DNA of 64,000 nt from CAXXOK01 sp963674895 (GTDB taxonomy: Bacteria > Bacillota > Clostridia > Christensenellales > Aristaeellaceae), in the NCBI GenBank assembly GCA_963674895.2, contig CAXXCY010000003.1, positions 1,178,001 to 1,242,000 on the forward strand. The letters run 5' to 3'. Position 1 is the first letter of the stretch. Every line of letters starts with the position of its first letter. The translations under genes were made by a program, and so were the position numbers. Under the pieces are notes generated by a model. That model saw nothing but the letters and a program-made list of their open reading frames with translations, was not told where the DNA came from and did not search any database. Of the stretch, positions 53,462 through 61,464 are shown piece after piece.

Positions 53462-54448
53462 TCAATATCCCCTCAGCGGCAGCGTATCCAAATCGTCGTC
53501 AAATTCGGAGAACGTTCTTTCCTCGGAATAAGTGTCCCGCGGGATGGGTTCGCCCGCCGCCAGTTTCTTAGCCAGGTCCATGATGATATCGCCGATCAGC
53601 GGCGTACACTCCACCACGCAGTTGATTTTGCCTTTTCGAAGCAGATCGATCGCCTCCTGCTCGCCGTCCACCGTGATGATCACGATATCCTTGCCGGGCA
53701 CCAGTCCCGCTTCCTCAATGGCTTCGATCGCGCCGAAGGTCATCGCGTCGTTGTGGGAATACAGCACGTCGATATCAGGATGGCGCATCAGCAGCCCCTG
53801 CATGCATTCCTTGCCTTTGGAACGGAGGAAATCTCCCGAAATGCTTTCCAAAATAACAAAGCGGTCGTCGCCTTCGATCATGCTTCTGAAACCGGAGGCG
53901 CGCTGGCGCATGGGTGTGGAATCGATCGTGCCCGAAATCTCCACGATGTTCACCGGTCCCTCCGCGCCTTCCATTTTCCGCAGCAGATAGCGCCCCGCGC
54001 TCAAGCCTTCCTCTTCAAAATCGGAGCCGATGAAACCGGCGTACAGGGTTTCATCCTCCGTATTGATTCTCCGGTCCGAGATCAGCACGGGAATCCCCGC
54101 CGCCTTGGCTTCCCGGAGCACGTTGTCCCAGCCGTCCTCGACGATCGGCGCGAAGGCGATCACGTCCACCTGGTAGGCGATAAACGAGCGGATCGCCTTG
54201 ATCTGGTTGGCCTGTTTCTGCTCGGCGTTTTCAAACATCAGCTGCACGCCCGCACGCTGCGCCGCCTCCTGCACGTCCTTCGTGTTTCCCAGCCGCCATC
54301 CGCTTTCCGAACCCAGCTGCGAAAACCCCAGCAGCACGCCCGCGTCGCCCGCCTTTTCCGCCGGTTTTTGCGAAACCGTGCAGCCCGCAAGCAGCACGAT
54401 GCAGATGATCGCCGTAACGGCGCATGCCAGAAGCGCTCGGTACTTCAC
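53462..54448 (-). CDS. Sugar-binding lipoprotein, likely sensor component of the YesM/YesN system
   Basis: A 328-residue lipoprotein with a clean lipobox (LLAGC, Cys23). The rest is a periplasmic-binding-protein-1 fold strongly like the YtfQ-like receptor at 49228-50220: LLGFSQLGSESGWR, QKQANQIKAIRSFI and YSHNDAMTFGAIEAIEEAG align with it. It is transcribed with the kinase and regulator, not with the transporter. Three-part sensors of this kind (binding protein, LytS/YesM kinase, YesN regulator) are known for sugars in Clostridia, for example XylFII-LytS/YesN. GTG start after GGGAG. Confidence 0.88.
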   Translation of the reverse strand: MKYRALLACAVTAIICIVLLAGCTVSQKPAEKAGDAGVLLGFSQLGSESGWRLGNTKDVQEAAQRAGVQLMFENAEQKQANQIKAIRSFIAYQVDVIAFAPIVEDGWDNVLREAKAAGIPVLISDRRINTEDETLYAGFIGSDFEEEGLSAGRYLLRKMEGAEGPVNIVEISGTIDSTPMRQRASGFRSMIEGDDRFVILESISGDFLRSKGKECMQGLLMRHPDIDVLYSHNDAMTFGAIEAIEEAGLVPGKDIVIITVDGEQEAIDLLRKGKINCVVECTPLIGDIIMDLAKKLAAGEPIPRDTYSEERTFSEFDDDLDTLPLRGY

Positions 54449-54508
54449 GTATGTTCTCCCTCTCTGTGCCCATTTAACCGGGTTTTACAGCTGTTTTCTC
54501 TGCCTACC

Positions 54509-54537
54509 AGCATATCGCATTTCCCCTATTATTTCAA
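54509..54537 (-). promoter_or_regulatory. Promoter of the sensor operon
   Basis: On the minus strand TTGAAA (54537-54532), 17 bases, TATGCT (54514-54509), about 60 bases before the GTG start. Confidence 0.6.
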
Positions 54538-54786
54538 TAGCGCGCATGCCGCGGCACCCCTGGAAACAGTTCCGCTAGTCTCTCTATTCAGGCTTTATAT
54601 CTCTCTATTTTATCGGCTCTTCTGTTACTATCATCTCTTCTTATCTACGTCCCCATATTTCTCCGCCAGTCTCGCAATAATTTGATTGAATCCTGCTCTG
54701 ATATAGACTAAGAAAGTATGCAAGAATGACTTATACCCCGGCATTTAGCACCAATTAATACTAATTAAATGCTCTATAGGTATGTA
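54538..54786. other. Intergenic transition to AT-rich DNA
   Basis: About 250 bases where composition changes from the GC-rich core to AT-rich sequence. No gene, RNA or inverted repeat of note was seen. Confidence 0.5.
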
Positions 54787-54815
54787 TTGTGTATAAATGA
54801 GAAATATTATATACT
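54787..54815 (+). promoter_or_regulatory. Putative promoter of the AT-rich gene pair
   Basis: TTGTGT (54787-54792), 17-base spacer, TATACT (54810-54815). AT-rich surroundings make chance matches likely. Confidence 0.4.
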
Positions 54816-54871
54816 ACAAATAAACAAACGAAATCAACATTTTCAGAAAATCCAACATTGAGGTGATTTGT

Positions 54872-55162
54872 ATGAATGATAGTAAAAATATTAAAGAGAA
54901 GTATAGCGCAATAGATGCTGCTAGAGAGATAAAGAAAAAGATAAAGTCTGAGAAATTTGAATGCCCAATATGTCATAACAAAGAATTTTCAATCTTACAG
55001 CAGTTTGCAACAATACCCGTTTCAGATACGTTTGGAGAGTTTCAAATAAGTAAAGTAATACCTGCTGCGATTGTTATGTGCTTGCGTTGTGGTAATATAC
55101 AGTTTTTTTCATTAGTCACTTTGGGAATTCCTGAGAAAAAGAATGAACCTGAGGGCGTCTAG
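54872..55162 (+). CDS. Small zinc-ribbon protein, unknown function (AT-rich module, gene 1)
   Basis: A 96-residue protein. A charged, helical N-terminus (KYSAIDAAREIKKKIK) is followed by CPIC (residues 32-35) and CLRC (about 70-73), a split zinc ribbon. Between them ATIPVSDTFGEFQISKVIPAA is beta-rich. ATG 54872 follows TTGAGGTG. Codon use is strongly AT-biased compared with all other genes here, suggesting recent acquisition. No family recognised. It is followed one base later by a membrane protein gene, so the two are probably a functional pair. Confidence 0.7.
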   Translation: MNDSKNIKEKYSAIDAAREIKKKIKSEKFECPICHNKEFSILQQFATIPVSDTFGEFQISKVIPAAIVMCLRCGNIQFFSLVTLGIPEKKNEPEGV

Positions 55163-55163
55163 T

Positions 55164-55592
55164 ATGAATTTAAATGTTAAAACAAATCCAAACTTCGGTA
55201 CTGTAGATGTTTCACTCGCAAGTGTTGAGAAAGAAAACTTATGCCGAGAACTTGAACATTTATACGATGATGCAAGCTCAGGTGGAGTGCTCGTCAAGTT
55301 TCGAAGTGGAGCACAAAACATTTTAACAGGAGGTATCGGTGCGCTATTAACTACTATAGATTATAGTATACCGATTGTTGATCAAGTAATAAAACTTACA
55401 ATTCCTTTATACGTTACTGGTGGAGCGTTTATTGCATTTCTTGTACTATTATGTTTTTCAATAAAAAGAAAAGAAAAACGTCGATCTGACAAGGTAGAGA
55501 AGTTTGTTGCAAAATTATCGTGGCAAAACAGTACAATTAATATATTTGCGTTTTCTGCTACACTTCAAAAAGACGAGATAGTTGATACATAA
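55164..55592 (+). CDS. Small membrane protein, unknown function (AT-rich module, gene 2)
   Basis: A 142-residue protein. The first ~50 residues are soluble (TVDVSLASVEKENLCRELEHLY). A glycine-rich stretch (GAQNILTGGIGALL) leads to one strong membrane helix (about residues 82-100, LTIPLYVTGGAFIAFLVLLC), then a basic KRKEKRRSDK cytoplasmic stretch and a short tail. ATG 55164 comes one base after the previous stop, with a TGAGGG site; an ATG at 55143 inside the previous gene is possible. AT-rich like its partner. No family recognised; a membrane-acting effector or sensor is only a guess. Confidence 0.65.
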   Translation: MNLNVKTNPNFGTVDVSLASVEKENLCRELEHLYDDASSGGVLVKFRSGAQNILTGGIGALLTTIDYSIPIVDQVIKLTIPLYVTGGAFIAFLVLLCFSIKRKEKRRSDKVEKFVAKLSWQNSTINIFAFSATLQKDEIVDT

Positions 55593-55750
55593 TGTTTGAT
55601 AACCCAAAATACCTAATCTACATAAAATCTAAAGACCGTTCCACAATATTCCGTTCCTTCCTTTGTAAGCAGCCGATCAAAGCTCGCTTTAATGCAAAGA
55701 GGCATTCGAGATGGGCGTGCGCCCTGTGCGGCGCTTCGGCGAAGCCGAAA

Positions 55751-55824
55751 GCGAATCGAGAATGGGAGGTTTGACAGAGAATTGCGAACGGCAGGGAGCA
55801 AGGCGACAATCAAACCGAGTGGAC
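55751..55824 (+). repeat. Dispersed intergenic repeat, copy A
   Basis: Shares a run of alternating identical blocks with 60351-60426: ATGGGAG, ACAGAG, GCGA, GCGACAAT and CGAGTGGAC occur in the same order and with similar spacing. Non-coding. Copy A lies between the AT-rich gene pair and the tRNA cluster. Confidence 0.6.
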
Positions 55825-55880
55825 GCCGCGGCGGAGCGTTGTGAACGGCGGCGGTTTTTGCGCAGCAAAAACGTCGCCGC

Positions 55881-56120
55881 GAACTGAGCGCGGTCCGTAA
55901 AACCGCACCCCGTCCAAAACGCCGAGAAACCTGTTTCGAGGCGAGAGGAGGAGCGACGGAATGAATGAGAGGTGGGTTTTTCTAAAAAAAAGCCGCCACG
56001 AACTAAGCACAGTACGCGAAACCGCACCCCGTCCAAAACGCCGAGAAACCTGTTTAGAGGCGAGAGGAGGAGCGACGGAATGAATGAGAGGTGGGTTTTT
56101 CTAAAAGAAAAAGCCGCCGC
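55881..56120 (+). repeat. Tandem ~119-base repeat, two full copies
   Basis: The segment from GAACTGAGCG at 55881 recurs at 56000 (offset 119) with few differences, and a third partial start appears at 56121. The best conserved part (55900-55989 and 56019-56108) is nearly identical. It has no coding signal and no CRISPR-like spacing. Fragments of this type are common between genes of gut Clostridia by my general knowledge, but their role is not established. Confidence 0.75.
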
Positions 56121-56146
56121 GAACGATATGCAGTCCGCGACGACGA

Positions 56147-56220
56147 TGGAGCGGGTGATGGGAATCGAACCCACGCAGCCAGCTTGGAAGGCTGGAGCTC
56201 TGCCATTGAGCCACACCCGC
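56147..56220 (-). tRNA. tRNA-Gly (TCC)
   Basis: On the minus strand GCGGGTG...CACCCGC acceptor pairs, anticodon loop TTCCAAG with anticodon TCC (reads GGA/GGG), T-loop GGTTCGATTCC, and an encoded CCA end (56149-56147). Confidence 0.95.
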
Positions 56221-56266
56221 GCGATAGTACCTCCGGGATAAGCAAGCTTTGCTGCGAAGAAAAAAG

Positions 56267-56341
56267 TGGAGCGGTAGACGAGATTCGGACTCGCGACATC
56301 CACCTTGGCAAGGTGGCACTCTACCACTGAGCTACTACCGC
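56267..56341 (-). tRNA. tRNA-Gly (GCC)
   Basis: On the minus strand GCGGTAG...CTACCGC acceptor, anticodon GCC in TTGCCAA (reads GGC/GGT), T-loop AGTCCGAATCT, encoded CCA. 46 bases from the next tRNA. Confidence 0.95.
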
Positions 56342-56361
56342 ACGCTCCACAGAACCGAGAT

Positions 56362-56447
56362 TGGTGCGGACGAAGAGATTTGAACTCTTACGCCTTTGAA
56401 GGCACTGGAACCTAAATCCAGCGCGTCTGCCATTCCGCCACGCCCGC
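56362..56447 (-). tRNA. tRNA-Leu (TAG)
   Basis: On the minus strand GCGGGCG...CGTCCGC acceptor, anticodon TAG in TTTAGGT, a long variable arm (TGCCTTCAAAGGCGT) as expected for leucine, T-loop GTTCAAATC and encoded CCA. First gene of the tRNA cluster. Confidence 0.95.
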
Positions 56448-56555
56448 AGCAAATTCGCCCGATGAAAACCACGCAACTTTGCGAAGCGAACGCTCAAACG
56501 AAGGACGCTCCCGTTGCTTCAGGCAGCCGTTCCCATCGCCACCGCAACGGAGGAT

Positions 56556-56584
56556 ATTATACAATAACGGCATACCGCTGTCAA
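56556..56584 (-). promoter_or_regulatory. Consensus promoter of the tRNA cluster
   Basis: On the minus strand TTGACA (56584-56579), 17 bases, TATAAT (56561-56556): a perfect sigma-A promoter about 110 bases upstream of tRNA-Leu. The gap between holds nothing else. Confidence 0.85.
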
Positions 56585-56647
56585 CTTCCGCATGTCCAGG
56601 ATTGTGCGCAAACCGGCCTCAGGTTTTCAGCGAGTCGCACAGCATAC

Positions 56648-56684
56648 AAAGCCCGCCGTTTCCTTGCGGTCCGGCGGGCTTTTG
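56648..56684. terminator. Hairpin after the YtrC/D-like permease gene
   Basis: An 11-pair stem (56648-56658 with 56672-56682) with a 13-base loop and TTTT or AAAA on either side. It probably ends the minus-strand ABC operon. Confidence 0.75.
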
Positions 56685-56710
56685 ATACCGTGTTGTCGTC
56701 GCGCCTCATT

Positions 56711-58825
56711 TTATATAGAGCGCTGCGCCTTGTCCCATGTCCCGATCAGGGTGATGAATTCCTGTTCGTCCGTCTCGCTTTCAAAGCGCAGATAGGCCGT
56801 CGGGTATCGCATGGTCCCTTCCTGGGCATCCGGTTTCATCGAATCGTAGAAGCTCCAGTTAAGCCGGATGAACAGTCCGCTGGGATCGTCCGTCATGACG
56901 GTACGGGACAGGATATCGACGAACTTCCCGATATACTCCCTTTGCAGCACGTCGTAAGCATACTCGCTTTTGAGCATATACTGGTTCATATAGAAGCTCT
57001 CGCTGTTCTGCATATTCGAGCCGTTCTCGGCGGGGAAGTTATAAGCGTTGATGGATACGCTCAGGCTGTCGTTGTTCGCGGTCTGCCCGGTTTGAAAACG
57101 GTCCATAATCTCCCGGATTAGCTCTATGGGGTTTCCCTCGATGTGGGCGTTAAAGGTTCGCATGGTCAGGCCGACGGTCTCGGGCACATCCAGCCGCATG
57201 GTGATGGAGTTGCTGTAGCGCTGTGTGCCGATATAGCCAGCCGCGGTCATTCCGGTGATCGTCTGGTCCTCGCCGGACACCCGATAGCTTCCGTCTGCCT
57301 GCATTTCCTTGGCACGTGAGCGGTAATAATACCCGTTGACCAGGCCGTTTTTCGTAGCTTCCGCAACATAGGACGTATAGATTTCCTCGTTTTCCTCCCG
57401 CGTAAACGCCTTGTCCACACGCAGATACTGAATGCTGTCCATCGGCGGGTACTGCCGGATGCTTTGCGCAAACTCATCGTTTTGTTCACGGAGTTCGTTC
57501 AGCTCGTCGATATTCATGAACTCGATGGTCCGCCTGACGGTCTTCCCGTTGGTCAGCTTGATGGTCACAGCCTCAATTTCCTTGAACTGGTTGTAATCGT
57601 AGATATAGCCGTCCGGGTCCGTATGCAGCTTTTCCACCGCGTCGCTGAGCGCCTGCGCTACATATTGTCTGGTTTCGGCGTCCGTAAACGCAATATCCCG
57701 GATGAGAAGGGTGGTGTATTCCGGATCGCCCGCCTTCTGATCGTAGCCCCGGAACGTTACCGATTCGATCTCGGCAACAACGGGCGCCGTATTGAGCATG
57801 CTGTCCGCCGCCGTATCGATCAGCAGCGATACCCCCAGCGCCGGAAGCAGCGCCAGCAGAAAGAACGGGAGGGTTTTGAGCGTCTGCTTCAGTTTGGTGG
57901 ATACAATCAGCTGGTACACGAAGAACACAGCCAGCGCCGCCGCCATCAGCACGAACCCGTACAGGGAAAACGCGCTTTGCTTTTCCATCGTGAACGGCAG
58001 CATGACGGTAAACGCCATCAGGATGGCGGTCGTCACCGTCCATACCCGGTTGCCCCCGTTTTTCTGCGCAATCTCGCTCGGACGGCGGTTAAACAGCCAG
58101 TATCCCAGCCCCATCATCACGAGCATCGGAATCAGCGAATACAGGATATGCGGCATGGTGATCAGCCTCGATGTGAACACCGGGCGCAGATGCTTCACAA
58201 CAATCCCGGTCGCAGCGTTGGTGGTCGGGTCCAGCAGCGCGCCGAAATCCAGCCAGCCGACGATCGGCACCCGTTCCACGATTCCGCGCGCGAACATGAA
58301 CTGCACGAAGCGGGGCAGGAACAGGATGATTCCCGTGGACGCCAGCGCCGTAACGATCGTACCGGACAGCGCGCAGCCGATGGCCGCCGCGGAGTAGACG
58401 AGCATGGACGCGACGAAGTAGTACAGAACCGACAGCGGAACAGCCGCCGGTACGAACGGGCAGCCGCTGACGAGCAGCATGAACAGCATAGCCAGCGCGT
58501 TGAGCAGGATGGTCGCGCCCATCCAGCTGGCCGTAGCAAGCGTTACGGAGAAGTACAGATCGCTTCGTTTTACAGGCAGGCTGTGGTACACGTCGCTGGC
58601 CTTGCGGGAAAACAGAAACGAGAAGCCGTACATTGCGAAGACGGCCGCCGAGAAAACGTAGTACTGCAATATCGGCAGCATGGCGAACGCGGTTGTGGAT
58701 TGCGTGATATAGGACCTGCCAAAGCAAGCCTGCCCTCCGTTGACCAGTGTGAAGATCAGCGTTACCGCCAACAGCGGGATGCCGACCGCCGCGGTCTTGC
58801 GCAGCATCTCTTTATACAGTTTCAC
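56711..58825 (-). CDS. Large ABC-2 type permease with C-terminal extracellular-type domain
   Basis: A 704-residue protein. The N-terminal ~330 residues hold about eight to ten membrane helices. SRKASDVYHSLPVKRSDLYFS is the ABC-2 coupling motif (YHSLPxxR). The second half (about 350-704) is a soluble domain with no catalytic motif, as in the DUF6449-bearing permeases paired with YtrB-type ATPases. The GTG start overlaps the ATPase stop by four bases. Last gene of the GntR operon. These systems often respond to cell-wall antibiotics. Confidence 0.82.
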   Translation of the reverse strand: MKLYKEMLRKTAAVGIPLLAVTLIFTLVNGGQACFGRSYITQSTTAFAMLPILQYYVFSAAVFAMYGFSFLFSRKASDVYHSLPVKRSDLYFSVTLATASWMGATILLNALAMLFMLLVSGCPFVPAAVPLSVLYYFVASMLVYSAAAIGCALSGTIVTALASTGIILFLPRFVQFMFARGIVERVPIVGWLDFGALLDPTTNAATGIVVKHLRPVFTSRLITMPHILYSLIPMLVMMGLGYWLFNRRPSEIAQKNGGNRVWTVTTAILMAFTVMLPFTMEKQSAFSLYGFVLMAAALAVFFVYQLIVSTKLKQTLKTLPFFLLALLPALGVSLLIDTAADSMLNTAPVVAEIESVTFRGYDQKAGDPEYTTLLIRDIAFTDAETRQYVAQALSDAVEKLHTDPDGYIYDYNQFKEIEAVTIKLTNGKTVRRTIEFMNIDELNELREQNDEFAQSIRQYPPMDSIQYLRVDKAFTREENEEIYTSYVAEATKNGLVNGYYYRSRAKEMQADGSYRVSGEDQTITGMTAAGYIGTQRYSNSITMRLDVPETVGLTMRTFNAHIEGNPIELIREIMDRFQTGQTANNDSLSVSINAYNFPAENGSNMQNSESFYMNQYMLKSEYAYDVLQREYIGKFVDILSRTVMTDDPSGLFIRLNWSFYDSMKPDAQEGTMRYPTAYLRFESETDEQEFITLIGTWDKAQRSI

Positions 58826-59727
58826 GCCTCATCCGCTCCTTCCTTAAACGCATATCCCAGCGCTTCCATCTCGTAAATGAAGATCTCTTCCAGCGTCATG
58901 GGCACGACTTCCAGCAACAGCGGCGCCATAGCCTCCAGCCTGTCCCGGTTCGCGGTCCTCTCGCCGCGGACGATCAGCGTGGATACGCTCCCCTGTTTTT
59001 TGAACGATACGACGTCAAGCTCCCCGAACTTCGATTTGTCATACTCTTCGGTGAAGGCCACCTGCATCTTGAAGATGGAGGTTTTCAGCTCGCCGACGTC
59101 GCTTTCCAGCACGATGCCGCCCTTATACAACAGCGCCAGCTGATCGCAGGTGTCCTCCAGCTCGCGCAGGGAATGGCTGGTGACGATCACAGTCGCGCCG
59201 CGGTCGAATACCTCGTCGTACAGCTTGCGCTTGACGACGTTTCGCATCACGGGGTCGAGACCGTCGAAGGTTTCGTCAAAGAGGTAGACGCTTGCGCCGG
59301 TGCTCAGCGCCGTAATGGTGGCCGCCTGCCGGCGCATGCCCTTGCTGAAGGAATGCAGCGGCCTGTCCAACGGCAGCTCAAATTCCTTCGCCAGCGCCTG
59401 GAAGCGCTTTCGGTCGAATGTCTCGTACGCGGCGGCATACAGGCTTGCCATCCGCTGCATATCGGCATACGGCAGCGCCCAGTGTTCATCCGATATGAAT
59501 ACGAAGCGTTTCTTTACGTCCGTGTTTTCAAAGATCGGCTGCTGGTCCATCGTAATGGCGCCGCCATCCGGCTGATATACACCGCTTGCCAGACGCAGAA
59601 ACGTGGATTTTCCCGCGCCGTTTGCACCGACAAGACCGTACACGCAGCTGTCGGGAATCCTGCAGCTCAAACGGTCCAGCGCGACGACGTCGGAAAACCG
59701 TTTGGTTACGTCGTTTGCAATAATCAT
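58822..59727 (-). CDS. ABC transporter ATP-binding protein (YtrB-like)
   Basis: A 301-residue ATPase. Walker A GANGAGKST (near 35), signature SFSKGMRRQ, and FDETFDGLDP as Walker B/D-loop, where the usual proline of DEPT is replaced (DETFDGLD). The C-terminal 90 residues form the regulatory extension seen in YtrB/BcrA types. The ATG overlaps the GntR stop (59724-59727). Confidence 0.9.
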   Translation of the reverse strand: MIIANDVTKRFSDVVALDRLSCRIPDSCVYGLVGANGAGKSTFLRLASGVYQPDGGAITMDQQPIFENTDVKKRFVFISDEHWALPYADMQRMASLYAAAYETFDRKRFQALAKEFELPLDRPLHSFSKGMRRQAATITALSTGASVYLFDETFDGLDPVMRNVVKRKLYDEVFDRGATVIVTSHSLRELEDTCDQLALLYKGGIVLESDVGELKTSIFKMQVAFTEEYDKSKFGELDVVSFKKQGSVSTLIVRGERTANRDRLEAMAPLLLEVVPMTLEEIFIYEMEALGYAFKEGADEA

Positions 59728-60131
59728 TTTGTTTGTCCTTTCTCTGTATGTACAGCCGCTTTCATGTCGTGCGTGTACCCCTTCTCCACGGCGTCCAGCG
59801 CCTGCTGCTTGTCTATGCCCGCGACGTGCAGCTTGGCGCTGAGATGCTCGATATCGCCCAGAAGGGACAGCATCCTTCCCTTGATCAGTTCCCTGGCATC
59901 CTTGCCGATAAAGCGTCCGTTCCCCGGCGCGCTGGAGGTGATCCCCTCCCGCTCCAATTCAGCGTACGCCTTTTGCAGCGTATTGGGGTTCGCCGAGAGC
60001 ATTTGCGACAGCGCGCGGACGCTGGGCAGCTGATCTCCCGGTTTCAAAACGCCCGATGCGATCATGAGCTCTGTTTGCTCAATGATCTGCTCGTATATGG
60101 GCTGCCTGCCCAAACGGTCAATCTGAAACAT
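59724..60131 (-). CDS. GntR family regulator, YtrA subfamily
   Basis: A 135-residue repressor. A winged helix-turn-helix (about residues 10-75) has GDQLPSVRALSQMLSANPNTLQKAYAELEREG (key residues P30, S31, R33, L35, N42, T45, Y50, L53). It is followed only by a short dimerisation tail, the hallmark of YtrA. It represses the ABC genes it is transcribed with until inducer, often a wall-active antibiotic, appears. AAAGGA before the ATG. Confidence 0.92.
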   Translation of the reverse strand: MFQIDRLGRQPIYEQIIEQTELMIASGVLKPGDQLPSVRALSQMLSANPNTLQKAYAELEREGITSSAPGNGRFIGKDARELIKGRMLSLLGDIEHLSAKLHVAGIDKQQALDAVEKGYTHDMKAAVHTEKGQTK

Positions 60132-60150
60132 GGCTCATTCCTTTCTGTAC

Positions 60151-60207
60151 AGTGTATTATTTGTATTAGTACACCTATATCATATAGGACACTTTCGCGC
60201 TTGTCAA
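60151..60207 (-). promoter_or_regulatory. Promoter and operator of the YtrA-type operon
   Basis: On the minus strand TTGACA (60207-60202), 17 bases, TATGAT (60184-60179). An inverted repeat GTGTA-N13-TACAC (60152-60174) lies at the transcription start, in the style of YtrA operators, well placed for repression. Confidence 0.75.
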
Positions 60208-60215
60208 TACTTTAC

Positions 60216-60247
60216 AAAAAAAATCCGCCGCTAATATAAGCGGCGGA
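60216..60247 (-). terminator. Terminator downstream of the sigma/anti-sigma operon
   Basis: TCCGCCGCT (60224-60232) pairs with AGCGGCGGA (60239-60247), with eight T residues on the minus strand. Confidence 0.85.
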
Positions 60248-60350
60248 CAGGACAATGATCTTCATAGCTAGTCAAAACATATTGCCAGCTTGTTCAGAAA
60301 GTCTGAGATGCTAGGCATCGAAGGGAAGCGTTCTGCCAGTGGCAGGTTAA

Positions 60351-60426
60351 GCGACCCGAAGATGGGAGTTTTTACAGAGCATAGCGACCGGCGATGGCCG
60401 CCATGCGACAATAAAAGCGAGTGGAC
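60351..60426 (+). repeat. Dispersed intergenic repeat, copy B
   Basis: Matches copy A (55751-55824) in a shared order of short identical blocks. It sits in the 284-base gap between the terminator at 60247 and the anti-sigma gene; nothing else was recognised there. Confidence 0.6.
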
Positions 60427-60531
60427 AGCAAGGGTGGCGGGAGGCTGATCTTACTCGTGGCGTAAGTGATGCCGACTGCCATCCCGAAGCTGACACCGCA
60501 AATTAGGTTTTATGGACGGGCTGGCAGTATG

Positions 60532-61464
60532 TTAATCGGAAACGGCGTCGGAAAAAGCCGCGAAAAACTCCGGGCAGCTCCAGGTTCCGCAGGCGCTGAG
60601 CGTACCGCCGCCGGCGTTCATCTGCACGGTCAGCCCGTTGGAAAGCCAGAGCAAAAGGCTTTGACTGCGGTTGGCGCTTTCGGCCGCGCCTTCATAGTGC
60701 GCGTTTTTCAGCAGCACGTTCATAAGCTCCTGCGCTTCGTCCTGCCCGTCGACCACGCCCACGCCCGAGAGTTCCATCGCCACCACCTGCGCGCTGCCAA
60801 GCAAAACGTCCCGCAGCCCTTCGCTCCCGACCACGGCCACGCCGCCGTAGCTCACACGCTGAAATACGCGCATGCTACCCTGCACCTCGGCGGCAACCGC
60901 CGCGCCCTTCATACCTTTCACGGCATAGACGGTCTGCCCCGCTTCCACGGCGTTGCTGACAATGCCGCCGGAGCTGACGGCCGGCTCCGACGTGAACTCG
61001 GCCACTTTGCCAAGCTGTTCGCCCAGCAGGTCGGCGGTAAGGTTTCCGGGATCCGTGAGCATGCGGTAGGTTTCGTTGCCCGACTTGACCAACGGGAAAT
61101 CGGCGTTCTTCCCGGCAAACAGGCTGCGGTAGCTCAGCGCTTTACCGGAGCCGTCGCTGATCCGCACGCTGCCCGCCGGCACGTTCGCCGTAAGCGAGAA
61201 TTTCACGGTCGCCGTTTCGCTGCCCGCGGAACGGCTGACCACATCCATGCTCCCGTCGCCGCGCATCAGCTGCGGCAGCGCAATCAGGCCGGCGGCCAGC
61301 AGCACAACCGCGGCCGCGGCCGCGGCGATCATAGGCCGCCATTTGATTTTCCGTTCCTCTTTGGGCTGGGCCGCCTGCCGGATCTGATGAAGAAGGCGCG
61401 CGTCAGCCTTGAGGCCGCCGAGATTCCGGTCGGCGATTTCCTTCAGGTTTTCCAACTGTTTCAT
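60532..61464 (-). CDS. Membrane protein, probable anti-sigma factor for the adjacent ECF sigma
   Basis: A 310-residue protein with a short cytoplasmic N-terminus (MKQLENLKEIADRNLGGLKADARLL), one membrane helix (about residues 47-66) and an extracytoplasmic domain of about 240 residues. No zinc-binding anti-sigma HxxxCxxC motif is present. The start overlaps the sigma stop by one base (TGATG), the classic coupling of an ECF sigma with its regulator. Sensor function of the outer domain is inferred from topology and position. Confidence 0.72.
   Translation of the reverse strand: MKQLENLKEIADRNLGGLKADARLLHQIRQAAQPKEERKIKWRPMIAAAAAAVVLLAAGLIALPQLMRGDGSMDVVSRSAGSETATVKFSLTANVPAGSVRISDGSGKALSYRSLFAGKNADFPLVKSGNETYRMLTDPGNLTADLLGEQLGKVAEFTSEPAVSSGGIVSNAVEAGQTVYAVKGMKGAAVAAEVQGSMRVFQRVSYGGVAVVGSEGLRDVLLGSAQVVAMELSGVGVVDGQDEAQELMNVLLKNAHYEGAAESANRSQSLLLWLSNGLTVQMNAGGGTLSACGTWSCPEFFAAFSDAVSD

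Noticed and set aside
53159..54685. A 508-codon plus-strand frame opposite the kinase and lipoprotein genes
   Set aside because: It is antisense to two genes with unmistakable domains and lacks a start signal.
55592..55774. A 60-codon plus-strand reading frame after the AT-rich pair
   Set aside because: It has no ribosome site, runs from AT-rich sequence straight into the intergenic repeat, and its composition changes midway. It is a chance frame.
55881..56120. CRISPR array
   Set aside because: There are just two near-full copies of a ~119-base unit without regularly spaced unique spacers, and no cas gene is in the window.
54787..56447. Integrated element with attachment sites at the tRNA genes
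   Set aside because: No integrase is present and I found no duplicated tRNA 3' end flanking the AT-rich genes; the idea of an acquired module rests on composition only.
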